A DNA stretch of 60,065 nt from Elusimicrobiales bacterium (lineage in GTDB: Bacteria; Elusimicrobiota; Elusimicrobia; Elusimicrobiales; UBA9959). Shown here one piece after another: positions 28,530 through 36,436 of the stretch. The notes under the pieces are model-generated. The model was not told the DNA's origin. It made no database searches and worked only from the letters and a program-made list of their open reading frames with translations. The DNA is taken from positions 1 to 60,065 of the forward strand of contig JANZZP010000017.1 in assembly GCA_026419335.1 (NCBI GenBank). The letters are read 5' to 3'. Each line of letters starts with the position of its first letter. Positions within the stretch are counted from its first letter, which is position 1. The position numbers and the translations under genes are program-made.

Positions 28530-29219
28530 TCAATAGGTCTTATGGTCTAAAAATTCCTTTACTTTTATTATATCTGTTTCATCATCTATATCAAAACTAT
28601 TTTTGAAAAAATACGAATATACTTTATGTGTAGAAAAATCAATAGATGATAAAAATTCTCTGAGTGCTAAATAATTAACTTGTGATATGTTTAATACTGC
28701 TAAGGGTGAAAGTATATATATACCATTTGTTGCAAAATTCCCTTTTTTACCTATTGATTTAATCTTTAAATTATTATCTATATCAACAAGGAGTGGTTTT
28801 TCATCTAGTGGGATATTACTTATGCCAAGTGTTATATAGGATTTTGTTGATATATGAAGTTCTAAAGCTGTTTTTAAATCCTCTGGTTCAATTATTACAT
28901 CCACGGTTGAAAGCAACAAATTTGAAACACCATCATTCAAAAAAGAGGCAAGTGTATAAAAGCTTTCAAACGATGTTTTTGAATTTATTGCTATAAAATC
29001 ATAATGTTTTGTTCCTAAATAATTTATTACTGGTTCAAGATTTTCATTATTTAATAATATGGTTAAATTAGATGGATTAATTATTTTAATATTTTCTATG
29101 GCTATTTCTATAAGATTTTTGTTGCTTATTTTAATCAAAGGTTTAGGTATATCTGGGAAAGATTTTTTAATTCTTTCTCCCTTTCCTGCTGCAAATATTC
29201 CTGCTTTTACTTTATACAT
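28530..29219 (-). CDS. Nucleotidyltransferase (NTP_transferase family)
   Basis: A 229-residue protein with the N-terminal nucleotide-binding signature GIFAAGKGERIKKSFPDIPK (residues 7-26) and an STVDV metal-site region, as in sugar-1-phosphate nucleotidyltransferases and MobA-like enzymes. It lacks the left-handed helix domain of bifunctional GlmU types. Substrate unknown. It is the last gene of the aromatic operon run and overlaps the HAD gene by 8 bp. A role in activating a sugar or polar head group is possible. Confidence 0.78.
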   Translation of the reverse strand: MYKVKAGIFAAGKGERIKKSFPDIPKPLIKISNKNLIEIAIENIKIINPSNLTILLNNENLEPVINYLGTKHYDFIAINSKTSFESFYTLASFLNDGVSNLLLSTVDVIIEPEDLKTALELHISTKSYITLGISNIPLDEKPLLVDIDNNLKIKSIGKKGNFATNGIYILSPLAVLNISQVNYLALREFLSSIDFSTHKVYSYFFKNSFDIDDETDIIKVKEFLDHKTY

Positions 29220-29883
29220 ATTTTATAAGTTCTCTTATGTTTTTTATTTTATAAAGTTTCTCACAACAAGTAGTTTTTTCATCAGATGATATATAGAAAT
29301 GATACATTCCTAATGAATGGGCTCCAACTATATCTCTATGGTAAGCATCACCAATCATAGCAGATTTATTTGGCTCTGCTCCAACTTTATTTAAAGCGTA
29401 ATAGAATATTTCTGGAGATGGTTTTATAGCTCCAACAACAGTTGAATCTGCAATGACACTAAAATACGTATCTATTGATAGAGAGTTAAGAACTTTGGTT
29501 AAGTTACCATAAAAATTTGAGATTATACCAAGTTTTTTTTTCTTTAATATTAAATATTTAAAAAGGGGAATATTTTCAAAAACTTTTTTTCGTGAAGTTT
29601 CTATAAATTCATTAGCAATTTTATTGATTAACTCATTGTCTTCTATGCCAAGATATTTTAAAACATCTTTAACTTGTAACTGTACAGTTTCATCAAAACC
29701 TAAGTTAGATAAATTATGCCTGAATGGTAAGTTATCATCAGAATCAAAGAAAGCTTTTGAAAAATTCTCATAAGTCAAATTTAAGCCATATTTTAAGTAT
29801 ATATCATAAAATCTTTTCCTCCAATGTATACCATCACTATCTATTGTTCCACCAAAATCAAAAAATATAAAATCAATATCCAT
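29212..29883 (-). CDS. HAD superfamily hydrolase
   Basis: A 223-residue HAD protein with motif I FFDFGGTID (nucleophile D9), motif II ISNFYG, motif III Lys in IKPSPEIF, and motif IV MIGDAYHRDIVGA. The second Asp of the usual DxD is Gly (position 11), a variant seen in some HAD subgroups that alters the general acid/base. A helical cap lies between motifs I and II. It is probably a small-molecule phosphatase; the position at the end of the shikimate genes does not define a substrate. Confidence 0.82.
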   Translation of the reverse strand: MDIDFIFFDFGGTIDSDGIHWRKRFYDIYLKYGLNLTYENFSKAFFDSDDNLPFRHNLSNLGFDETVQLQVKDVLKYLGIEDNELINKIANEFIETSRKKVFENIPLFKYLILKKKKLGIISNFYGNLTKVLNSLSIDTYFSVIADSTVVGAIKPSPEIFYYALNKVGAEPNKSAMIGDAYHRDIVGAHSLGMYHFYISSDEKTTCCEKLYKIKNIRELIKYV

Positions 29884-29885
29884 AA

Positions 29886-31127
29886 CTATATTTTAACACT
29901 AAAAAATATATTCATATCTTTCCAAAAATTTGGATATGTTTTTGATACACAATAAGGGTCAGAAATTTTAAGGGATGGATTATTAACGACTTTTAAAAAA
30001 CCACCAGCCATAGCTACTCTATGATCTGAACTTGAATTAATGTAATTAATTTTTTTAACATTTCCTCCATTAATTTCAATTTTATCATCGTCATAGTATG
30101 ATAAGCTTCCAAGTTTTTTAAGTATTTCTATAATTTTATTTTTTCTATTTGATTCTTTATTTGAAATTTTAGATACACCCTTTATAATACTCTTTCCTTT
30201 TATATATGAAAGCAAAATAGAAGCTATTATTACTTCATCAATCATATCAGTTATGTCTGCTATATAAACTGGTTTCAAATTTTTGTAGTTAGGTTTTATT
30301 TCTATGTCTGCTACTTTTTCATTTATGGCATGTCTTTTTTTTTTTAATTTTATGGGAATACCCATTTTCTTAAGCATATTCAAGAAACCAGCCCTTCTTG
30401 AATTTATAAAGCAATCTTTAACTAAAATTTCATAATTAAGTATTAAAGCCGTAGCAATGATAACTGAAGCAGAAGATATATCTCCATATATTTTTATTCT
30501 TTTGGGCTTTAATTGACCTATGGCTCTTATAAATCCATCTTTTTCTATAATATATCCACCCCAGTGTTTTATTAAGTTTTCGGTGTGATCTCTAGTTTTT
30601 TTATAATCTAGAACCCATACATCTTTATCATAAAGTGAAAGAATCAAAAGAGAAGATTTCACTTGGGCTGAGGTAACTTTAAATTTACCACCTAAAATTT
30701 CAGATGGATATATTTTAAAGGGCAGGTGATAGTTGTTATGCTCAATTTTTATTCCAATTTTAGTAAGAGGAATAATTGTATCAGAAAAATTTCTTTTTAA
30801 TATAGTTTTTTCTCCATAAATAGTATAAAATGAGTTTTGTAAGGAAATTATCGGTAAAATTAGTCTTAATAAAAGTGCTGATTCTCCAACATTTAAAGAT
30901 AAATTTTTTTTAAATCCATATAATCCGACTCCATTTATATGTATAGAGTTTTTGTTAGAAATTATTTTACAACCAAGTTTTTTAAGTGTATATATAGTTG
31001 CTTTTGTATCATTGGAAATTAAAGGATTTTCTATTATAACTTTACCATCATATAAAGAGGATAATATTAAAGTTCTTATAGTTATAGATTTATCAGATGG
31101 AGGAGTGTAAATTATTTTTTTATACAT
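29886..31127 (-). CDS. aroA: 3-phosphoshikimate 1-carboxyvinyltransferase (EPSP synthase)
   Basis: A 413-residue protein that joins PEP to shikimate 3-phosphate. Landmarks: PPSDKSITIR at the N-terminus, TSAQVKSSLLIL, RDHTENLI, SNKESNR, SDHRVAMAGG and VSKTYPNFWKD near the C-terminus. The usual GNAGT phosphate-binding loop reads NVGESALLLRL, a variant of the type with GES seen in some bacterial branches. It overlaps aroQ by 16 bp within the shikimate operon. Confidence 0.93.
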   Translation of the reverse strand: MYKKIIYTPPSDKSITIRTLILSSLYDGKVIIENPLISNDTKATIYTLKKLGCKIISNKNSIHINGVGLYGFKKNLSLNVGESALLLRLILPIISLQNSFYTIYGEKTILKRNFSDTIIPLTKIGIKIEHNNYHLPFKIYPSEILGGKFKVTSAQVKSSLLILSLYDKDVWVLDYKKTRDHTENLIKHWGGYIIEKDGFIRAIGQLKPKRIKIYGDISSASVIIATALILNYEILVKDCFINSRRAGFLNMLKKMGIPIKLKKKRHAINEKVADIEIKPNYKNLKPVYIADITDMIDEVIIASILLSYIKGKSIIKGVSKISNKESNRKNKIIEILKKLGSLSYYDDDKIEINGGNVKKINYINSSSDHRVAMAGGFLKVVNNPSLKISDPYCVSKTYPNFWKDMNIFFSVKI

Positions 31128-31543
31128 AAATCAATTGCTTTTAGATATGAGTTTATTCCAAAACCATATATTTGAGCAATACATACATCTTTTATTACAG
31201 ATTTTCTTCTGAAATTTTCTCTCTTTTTTATGTTTGAGAGATGTACCTCTATTGTTGGAATTCCACAACCTTTTATACAATCTCTAAGCACGTAGCTGTA
31301 ATGAGTTAAAGCTCCGGGATTTATTATCAAAAAATCAACTTTGCCAATATGTGAGCTTATAATATTTACAATTTTCCCCTCACAGTTTTCTTGAAATATT
31401 TTTATTGAAATATTGTTGTTCTTAGCATAATTTTTAATTATCTTGTTTATTTGTTGAAGATTCATCTTGCCATATATTTCCTTTTCTCTTATACCAAGAA
31501 GATGTAAATTTGGTCCATGTATTATAAGAATTTTTGTTCGCAT
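31112..31543 (-). CDS. aroQ: Type II 3-dehydroquinate dehydratase
   Basis: 143 residues from the ATG at 31543, preferred over the ATG at 31555 because the GGAG in that upstream codon region serves as its Shine-Dalgarno. Signatures: ILIIHGPNLHLLG, REKEIYG with the catalytic Tyr, FQENCEG, NPGALTHYSY and EVHLSNIKKRENFR. The Arg in REKEIYG and the His in EVHLS fit the active site. It converts 3-dehydroquinate to 3-dehydroshikimate. Part of the compact shikimate operon. Confidence 0.95.
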   Translation of the reverse strand: MRTKILIIHGPNLHLLGIREKEIYGKMNLQQINKIIKNYAKNNNISIKIFQENCEGKIVNIISSHIGKVDFLIINPGALTHYSYVLRDCIKGCGIPTIEVHLSNIKKRENFRRKSVIKDVCIAQIYGFGINSYLKAIDLCIKK

Positions 31544-32559
31544 AATTTTCTCCATAATTTTTTTAAAATATTTACTTCAATATTAAAAACCCTTTTAATT
31601 CCATTATTGGTTTTTATAAGGAATGTGTTTTTTGTAGTTCTATTTTTTTTATCATAACTAATTATTTGATAAAACTTATAAAAATCTTTTAGTTTAATTT
31701 TAAGTTTTGGTGTATATATTTTAGTAATAGATAGATATGATTCTAAAAGAGAATTTTTTAAGTAACCTAATTCTTTAGATAACATTAATTCAAAAATACA
31801 CCCATAGAACACGGAATCTCCATGAGGAGTTTTATATAAAGATTCTATTGCATGAGCTGTAGTATGACCAAAATTTAATGTTTCTCTTATACCTTTACAA
31901 TCAAATGGGTCTTTTTGTACTACGGATATCTTAAAATCAATACATTTTTTAATACACTCAGATAAAGAAGTTTTATCTCTTAGAATTATTTTAGGTATCA
32001 TATTATAGAGTTGCTTAGATGTATTTATATCAGTTATTATTATATATTTAAATATTTCTCCCATTGCCTGAAGATAAGCATTGTTGTTTTGCTTTAATGC
32101 AAATGTTGGGTTTATTATGATTCCAGATGGAAAATAAAATGAACCAATTATATTTCTTATTCCCATCCAATCTATTGCTGTTTTCCCTCCCACAGAAGCA
32201 TCTATTTGTGAAAGTAAAGTTGTTGGAACTATAACATAATCTATACCTCTCATCCATATGGAGCATACAAAAGCAGAAACATCACTGATTTTTCCACCTC
32301 CTAAAATTATTATCAATGCATTTCTGTCAATTTTATTTTCAAAGAAAAAATTCATTATAATTTTTAATACAGATTCGTCTTTTTTGTTTGATTTTAGTTT
32401 AAGTACTTCATTGACTTTTAAATTTAGAAAGTTTTCAGTTTTTTCATCACATATAAGAAAATTTCTTTTCCTGAAATACCTATTTATCAGTGTATTTTCT
32501 ATTTTTTCAGTTATAAATATTTCAGTTTTCTTTTCAATTTTTATAATTAAACTTCTCAT
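31522..32559 (-). CDS. aroB: 3-dehydroquinate synthase
   Basis: A 345-residue NAD- and metal-dependent enzyme that closes DAHP to 3-dehydroquinate. Landmarks: ILGGGKISDVSAFVCSIWMR, VPTTLLSQIDASVGGKTAID and NFGHTTAHAIES, containing the conserved Lys and metal-binding His residues. Slightly short for the family. It overlaps aroK upstream by 26 bp and aroQ downstream, so the genes are tightly coupled. Confidence 0.95.
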   Translation of the reverse strand: MRSLIIKIEKKTEIFITEKIENTLINRYFRKRNFLICDEKTENFLNLKVNEVLKLKSNKKDESVLKIIMNFFFENKIDRNALIIILGGGKISDVSAFVCSIWMRGIDYVIVPTTLLSQIDASVGGKTAIDWMGIRNIIGSFYFPSGIIINPTFALKQNNNAYLQAMGEIFKYIIITDINTSKQLYNMIPKIILRDKTSLSECIKKCIDFKISVVQKDPFDCKGIRETLNFGHTTAHAIESLYKTPHGDSVFYGCIFELMLSKELGYLKNSLLESYLSITKIYTPKLKIKLKDFYKFYQIISYDKKNRTTKNTFLIKTNNGIKRVFNIEVNILKKLWRKLCEQKFL

Positions 32560-33040
32560 ACAACTCCATAAGTTTTAAAACTGAATTCTTTGAATTTTTT
32601 TCAGTAATTATAAAATTTGCTTTATTATAGAACCTAAGTCTTTTATTGTAAAGATTTTTTATTAGATTAGGAGATTTAAGCAATATTTTTAATATAGGCC
32701 TTGTTTTTGCTGCTTTTTTAAATCTTTTAGAAATTATATTATATGGAGTGTTTATAAATACCTCTATTATATCTTTGTTTTTTTTTCCTTTTGGAAATAT
32801 TCCACCACCGCATGATATTACTAAATTATCATTCATGTTTAAGAGTTTTCTTACTATTTTTTTCTCTATATTTCTAAAACTTTTAATACCATATTTTTTT
32901 ATAAATTTATAAACTGAAATTCCAAATATATTTTCTATTACTTTATCTGTATCATAGAATTTAAAGCCAATTCTTTTTGAAAGTAAACGTCCTATAGTGG
33001 TTTTGCCAGATGCCATAAAACCATATAAAACTATTTTCAT
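32534..33040 (-). CDS. aroK: Shikimate kinase
   Basis: 168 residues from the ATG at 33040, which overlaps the aroC stop as ATGA; an in-frame ATG at 33055 would add five residues. The P-loop is GFMASGKTT, followed by FYDTDKVIE with the shikimate-binding Asp, FRNIEKKIV, and SCGGGIFPK. The lid reads KTRPIL. It phosphorylates shikimate at O3 with ATP. Fourth of the chorismate-route enzymes in transcription order. Confidence 0.93.
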   Translation of the reverse strand: MKIVLYGFMASGKTTIGRLLSKRIGFKFYDTDKVIENIFGISVYKFIKKYGIKSFRNIEKKIVRKLLNMNDNLVISCGGGIFPKGKKNKDIIEVFINTPYNIISKRFKKAAKTRPILKILLKSPNLIKNLYNKRLRFYNKANFIITEKNSKNSVLKLMELYEKFNYKN

Positions 33041-33984
33041 AAGTTTTTTTTCCATTTTATATAAGCATCTTTTATATCATCAAAAACATCTGAGCCGAAT
33101 TTTTTCATAATTTCATCTGCCAAGATATAGCTTATTAGAAATTCTGATATATAAGCAGCAGTGAAAACTGATGTGATATCGCTTATGCTTTCCTTATCTA
33201 TTGCCTTTACGGCAGAAAGTGGACGTGTTACACATCTTATTATTATTTCATCTCCACGCGATATTCCTCCTTCAATACCACCTAAAAGTTGTGGATTTTT
33301 TATGAAATCTTTTGAAGTGAAAATTTCCGAACTAAAACCGGCACCAAATTCAATTCCTTTTATTGAACCAAGTGTAAATAATATTGATGATATGCGCGAT
33401 TGAAGCCTTTCAAAACCTTGTGAAAAACCTCCTAGCCCAGCTATTATATTTTTGATTTTAATTTGAAAAATTCCGCCAAAACTGTTGCCATCTTTATAAA
33501 ATTTTTCTATTAATTCTTTAAATTTAGTTTTATCTCTATTTCCATAACAACTTATAACTTGAGATTCTATCTTTATTTCAAGGTCTTCAATCATCTTTTT
33601 AGTAAAGCAAAATAAAGCAACACGCATCGCAGTTTCGCGTTGAGATAACCTTTCCCTTGCAATTGAATAATCTTTATGTTGATATTTTAAAGCACCGAAA
33701 TATTCTCCATGAAGTGGAATAAATTTATTTGGATATCTTTTATTTGATTTATTTTTGAGTATTATTCCTATTGGCATTCCTGTTGTTTTGTTATTATATA
33801 TTCCTGATATTATTTCAAATTCATCATTTTCAATTTTTTGTCTCAAACTTCTTCCTGGCAATGCTCTTCTTTTTTCAAGTGCTTTTTTGATATATTCATT
33901 TTTTATTTTGATACCTGAAGGAATACCGCTAATAATTCCACAAATATATTTACCATGAGAGTCTCCTGCAGTAAGATAGTTCAT
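33037..33984 (-). CDS. aroC: Chorismate synthase, short and divergent
   Basis: A 315-residue protein, whereas family members usually have 350-400. The N-terminal TAGDSHGKY with the active-site His is intact, and the second signature reads RLSQRETAMRV instead of RSSARETA, with a His retained in the preceding PLHGEY. The usual C-terminal RSDxC signature is replaced by ISDITSVFTAAY, though the following ILADEIMKKFG helix aligns. FMN-dependent elimination from EPSP is expected from the operon context. GAGGGGG precedes the ATG. The missing segments are internal, not a truncation. Confidence 0.87.
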   Translation of the reverse strand: MNYLTAGDSHGKYICGIISGIPSGIKIKNEYIKKALEKRRALPGRSLRQKIENDEFEIISGIYNNKTTGMPIGIILKNKSNKRYPNKFIPLHGEYFGALKYQHKDYSIARERLSQRETAMRVALFCFTKKMIEDLEIKIESQVISCYGNRDKTKFKELIEKFYKDGNSFGGIFQIKIKNIIAGLGGFSQGFERLQSRISSILFTLGSIKGIEFGAGFSSEIFTSKDFIKNPQLLGGIEGGISRGDEIIIRCVTRPLSAVKAIDKESISDITSVFTAAYISEFLISYILADEIMKKFGSDVFDDIKDAYIKWKKNL

Positions 33985-34776
33985 CTATGCCCCCTCTACT
34001 ATCTTTTTAAATTTAATATATATATCATTATATTTATCAACAAAATCAACTCCAAATATATGTTTTAATCCAAATATACCTTGCATGACAAGTATTTCTT
34101 TACCCTCTATAAAGTTAATTTTATTTTTTGTAGCATATTCAATTAAATTAGTATTTTTATCCAAATATGCAAAATCAATAACTAAATTGGTATTTATTTC
34201 TAATTTGGGAAATTCTTCATACATTCCAAGAGGTGTTGCATTGATAAATATATCTGAATTTATTTGAGATGCATATCTTATATCTATAAAATTCATATTT
34301 TTAAATAAATTTTTTAATTTTGTTGTTTTTGTAAGACCTCTGACTATTATTTCTAATTTTTTTATCTTTTGTTCTTTTAGTAGCGTTATCATTGTTTGAG
34401 CAGCAGAACCGTTTCCAATAATGGTTGCTTTTTTATCTTCAATTTTTATATTTTTCATCTCTATTAATTTTTGAATCGCAAGATAATCTGTGTTTGTCGA
34501 AAATAATTGTTTGTTATCTATTTTAACACAATTTAAATTGCCAGTTTTCCTTACTATTATATCGGGATATGTCATGTTTAAAAATAATTTCTTATATGGA
34601 ATAGTTACAAAGAAACCTGAAAATCTATCTTCTATCATTTTTTGTATTATTAATTGAGGTTGTTTTGTTTCAAAAGCATAAAACTCTGTTTTTAATTCAT
34701 ATAACTTGTAAATAGTTTTATAAAGAATGTTCGATAAAGATTTTTTTAGAGGATAACCAATAACTGCTATTTTCAT
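33985..34776 (-). CDS. aroE: Shikimate dehydrogenase
   Basis: A 263-residue NADP-dependent reductase of 3-dehydroshikimate. The N-terminal GYPLKKSLSN is the substrate-binding Ser region, the catalytic Lys is in TIPYKK, and the Asp is in STNTDY. The Rossmann loop is IGNGSAAQT, less glycine-rich than the usual GAGGAA. INATPLGMY is also typical. It abuts aroC with no gap and overlaps the DAHP synthase gene by 4 bp. Confidence 0.93.
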   Translation of the reverse strand: MKIAVIGYPLKKSLSNILYKTIYKLYELKTEFYAFETKQPQLIIQKMIEDRFSGFFVTIPYKKLFLNMTYPDIIVRKTGNLNCVKIDNKQLFSTNTDYLAIQKLIEMKNIKIEDKKATIIGNGSAAQTMITLLKEQKIKKLEIIVRGLTKTTKLKNLFKNMNFIDIRYASQINSDIFINATPLGMYEEFPKLEINTNLVIDFAYLDKNTNLIEYATKNKINFIEGKEILVMQGIFGLKHIFGVDFVDKYNDIYIKFKKIVEGA

Positions 34777-35717
34777 TTGATTTTTTTAATAAGTTTCTTA
34801 AATTCTTCTATATTTATTATTTGGAAGGTATCAATTGGAGAATTTAATGGATTTTGTGTTACTTCAATCATAATTCCATCTGATATATCAAAGCTTTTTG
34901 AAGCAAATTCTAAAACCCTTTTTGAATTTTTGGCGGAGTGACTTACATCTGCTATAATTGGTATATTAAAGTTCTTTTTTATTTCTTTTATAATATTTAA
35001 ATTTATTGATGGTTTTCCATCGGAAAAGCTATCCCCTCTTTCACATAAAATTATTTTAGTTGCTCCATATTTTGCTAAATACTCAGCTGAAAGTAAAAAC
35101 TCTTTTAAACTTGAATAGGGGTGTCTTTTAAGAAGTATGATTTTCTTTGAACAGGCTGTTTCTTTTAAAAGGATATAATTTCTCATATTTCTTGCGCCTA
35201 TTTGAATTATATCACATACCTCATTTACTTTATCTAAAACTCTGACATCAAGAATTTCCATTACTGAAACGAATTTGTATTTTCTTTTTAAACATGAGAG
35301 TTTTTTTATTCCATTGATTCCAAACCCTTCCCACGAATAGGGAGATGTTCTTGGTTTAAAAAGGGGTGTGCGAATTATATTCACGTTGAGTTCTAATAAC
35401 TTTAAAACAGTTCCTTCAAACTCATCAAAATCGCTTATAACACATGGACCTGCTATTATAATCTTTTTTGTGCTGTCGAAAGGTTTTTTGAAATAAAAAT
35501 TTTTATTGCATACAATTGGAATGATTTCTTCAAGTTCAGTTTCTATTTTAACTACACCATCTATAGCATTTATTCGTGGTATGAAGTTATATATTAATCC
35601 TTTTTTAAATCCTTCTACTTCTATATAATCTTTTCTTTCTCTTATATGTGATGATTTTATAATTTTCTTTAAAACTTTTACAATGTTTTTTTTGTTTCTT
35701 TTAAAGTATATTTTCAT
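34773..35717 (-). CDS. aroF: 3-deoxy-7-phosphoheptulonate (DAHP) synthase, type I-beta
   Basis: A 314-residue enzyme that joins PEP and erythrose 4-phosphate, the entry to the shikimate pathway. The barrel carries IAGPCVIS, the signature FKPRTSPYSWEG, IQIGARNMRN, LLKRHPYSS, CERGD and DVSHSA. An N-terminal domain of about 85 residues precedes it, similar in place and size to the ferredoxin-like regulatory domain of Thermotoga DAHP synthase. It follows the chorismate mutase gene with 4-bp overlap, so feedback through either protein is plausible. Confidence 0.93.
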   Translation of the reverse strand: MKIYFKRNKKNIVKVLKKIIKSSHIRERKDYIEVEGFKKGLIYNFIPRINAIDGVVKIETELEEIIPIVCNKNFYFKKPFDSTKKIIIAGPCVISDFDEFEGTVLKLLELNVNIIRTPLFKPRTSPYSWEGFGINGIKKLSCLKRKYKFVSVMEILDVRVLDKVNEVCDIIQIGARNMRNYILLKETACSKKIILLKRHPYSSLKEFLLSAEYLAKYGATKIILCERGDSFSDGKPSINLNIIKEIKKNFNIPIIADVSHSAKNSKRVLEFASKSFDISDGIMIEVTQNPLNSPIDTFQIINIEEFKKLIKKIK

Positions 35718-35980
35718 TTTTGAATTTGAGTTGATACTTTAATGATTTCATTATATATCTTTTCTATGTATTTACCATAAATTTTTGATGCTTTTTTTAC
35801 CTTTTTCATTATGTGATTTTCTCTTTTAGTATCTTTAATTGGAATTGAGTTTTCTTTTTTAAATTTACCAATTTTTTTTGCAATATTTAACCTTTTAATA
35901 AGAAGTTTTATTAATTTGTTATCTATAATATCTATCTCGTTTCTTAATTTTAGAATTAAGTTTTCCCTTATATTGTGCAT
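35714..35980 (-). CDS. Chorismate mutase (AroQ class)
   Basis: An 88-residue all-helical protein: LRNEIDIIDNKLIKLLIKRL with the conserved Arg, Asp and Arg, then KKIGKFK and a second charged helix. It converts chorismate to prephenate. First gene of the shikimate operon; there is no Shine-Dalgarno, and TAAAAT lies 6 nt before the ATG. Prephenate dehydratase or dehydrogenase genes are not in the window. Confidence 0.88.
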   Translation of the reverse strand: MHNIRENLILKLRNEIDIIDNKLIKLLIKRLNIAKKIGKFKKENSIPIKDTKRENHIMKKVKKASKIYGKYIEKIYNEIIKVSTQIQK

Positions 35981-36017
35981 AACTAAATTTTATAAAATTT
36001 ATGTAAAATAATAAGGT
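35981..36017. promoter_or_regulatory. 37-bp divergent promoter region of shikimate operon and receiver gene
   Basis: For the minus gene TAAAAT lies at 35992-35987, 6 nt from its ATG. For the plus gene TAAAAT lies at 36004-36009, 8 nt from its ATG. If these are -10 boxes, each transcript starts at or beside its start codon, and each polymerase footprint covers the other promoter. No -35 match is obvious. The AAGG at 36013-36016 is too close to the plus ATG to be a normal Shine-Dalgarno. Confidence 0.5.
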
Positions 36018-36416
36018 ATGGAAACAAAAAAACTTAAAATAGTTGCGGTTGATGATGATGATACTATACTTGATATGTATAAAACTGGTTTAATTCAATT
36101 TGATGTAGTTACATTTGATGAACCTAAAAAGGCAAAGAAGTATCTGGAAGAATTAAAAGAATCTGAAATTCCAGATATAATACTTATGGATATAATGATG
36201 CCTCATCTTGATGGAATAACTTTCATAAGAGATATAAGATCCTCAGAAAAACTTGGCAAAATACCTATCGTTGCAGTTAGTGGACTTTCTGATGCAGCGA
36301 CTTTAAATGATGCTTTATTATTTGGAGCTGTAGATTATGTGATAAAGCCATTTGACATAACGGATCTTGCGTCTAGAATAATTAAAATAACTTCTAAATA
36401 TCCTATTAAAAGATAG
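36018..36416 (+). CDS. Stand-alone response regulator receiver
   Basis: A 132-residue CheY-like domain with acidic residues D12-D15, phosphorylation site D58 (LMDIMMPHLDG), switch Ser S88 and Lys K110 (VIKPFD). It has no output domain and no partner kinase nearby. It diverges from the shikimate operon and is followed 20 bp later by a multipass membrane protein and nucleotide-sugar genes. Confidence 0.9.
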   Translation: METKKLKIVAVDDDDTILDMYKTGLIQFDVVTFDEPKKAKKYLEELKESEIPDIILMDIMMPHLDGITFIRDIRSSEKLGKIPIVAVSGLSDAATLNDALLFGAVDYVIKPFDITDLASRIIKITSKYPIKR

Positions 36417-36436
36417 AAAAATATCTTGGAGGTATA

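Noticed and set aside
31112..31555. Upstream ATG at 31555 as aroQ start
   Set aside because: That codon belongs to the Shine-Dalgarno (ATGGAG) of the ATG at 31543, and the shorter protein matches the usual AroQ N-terminus.
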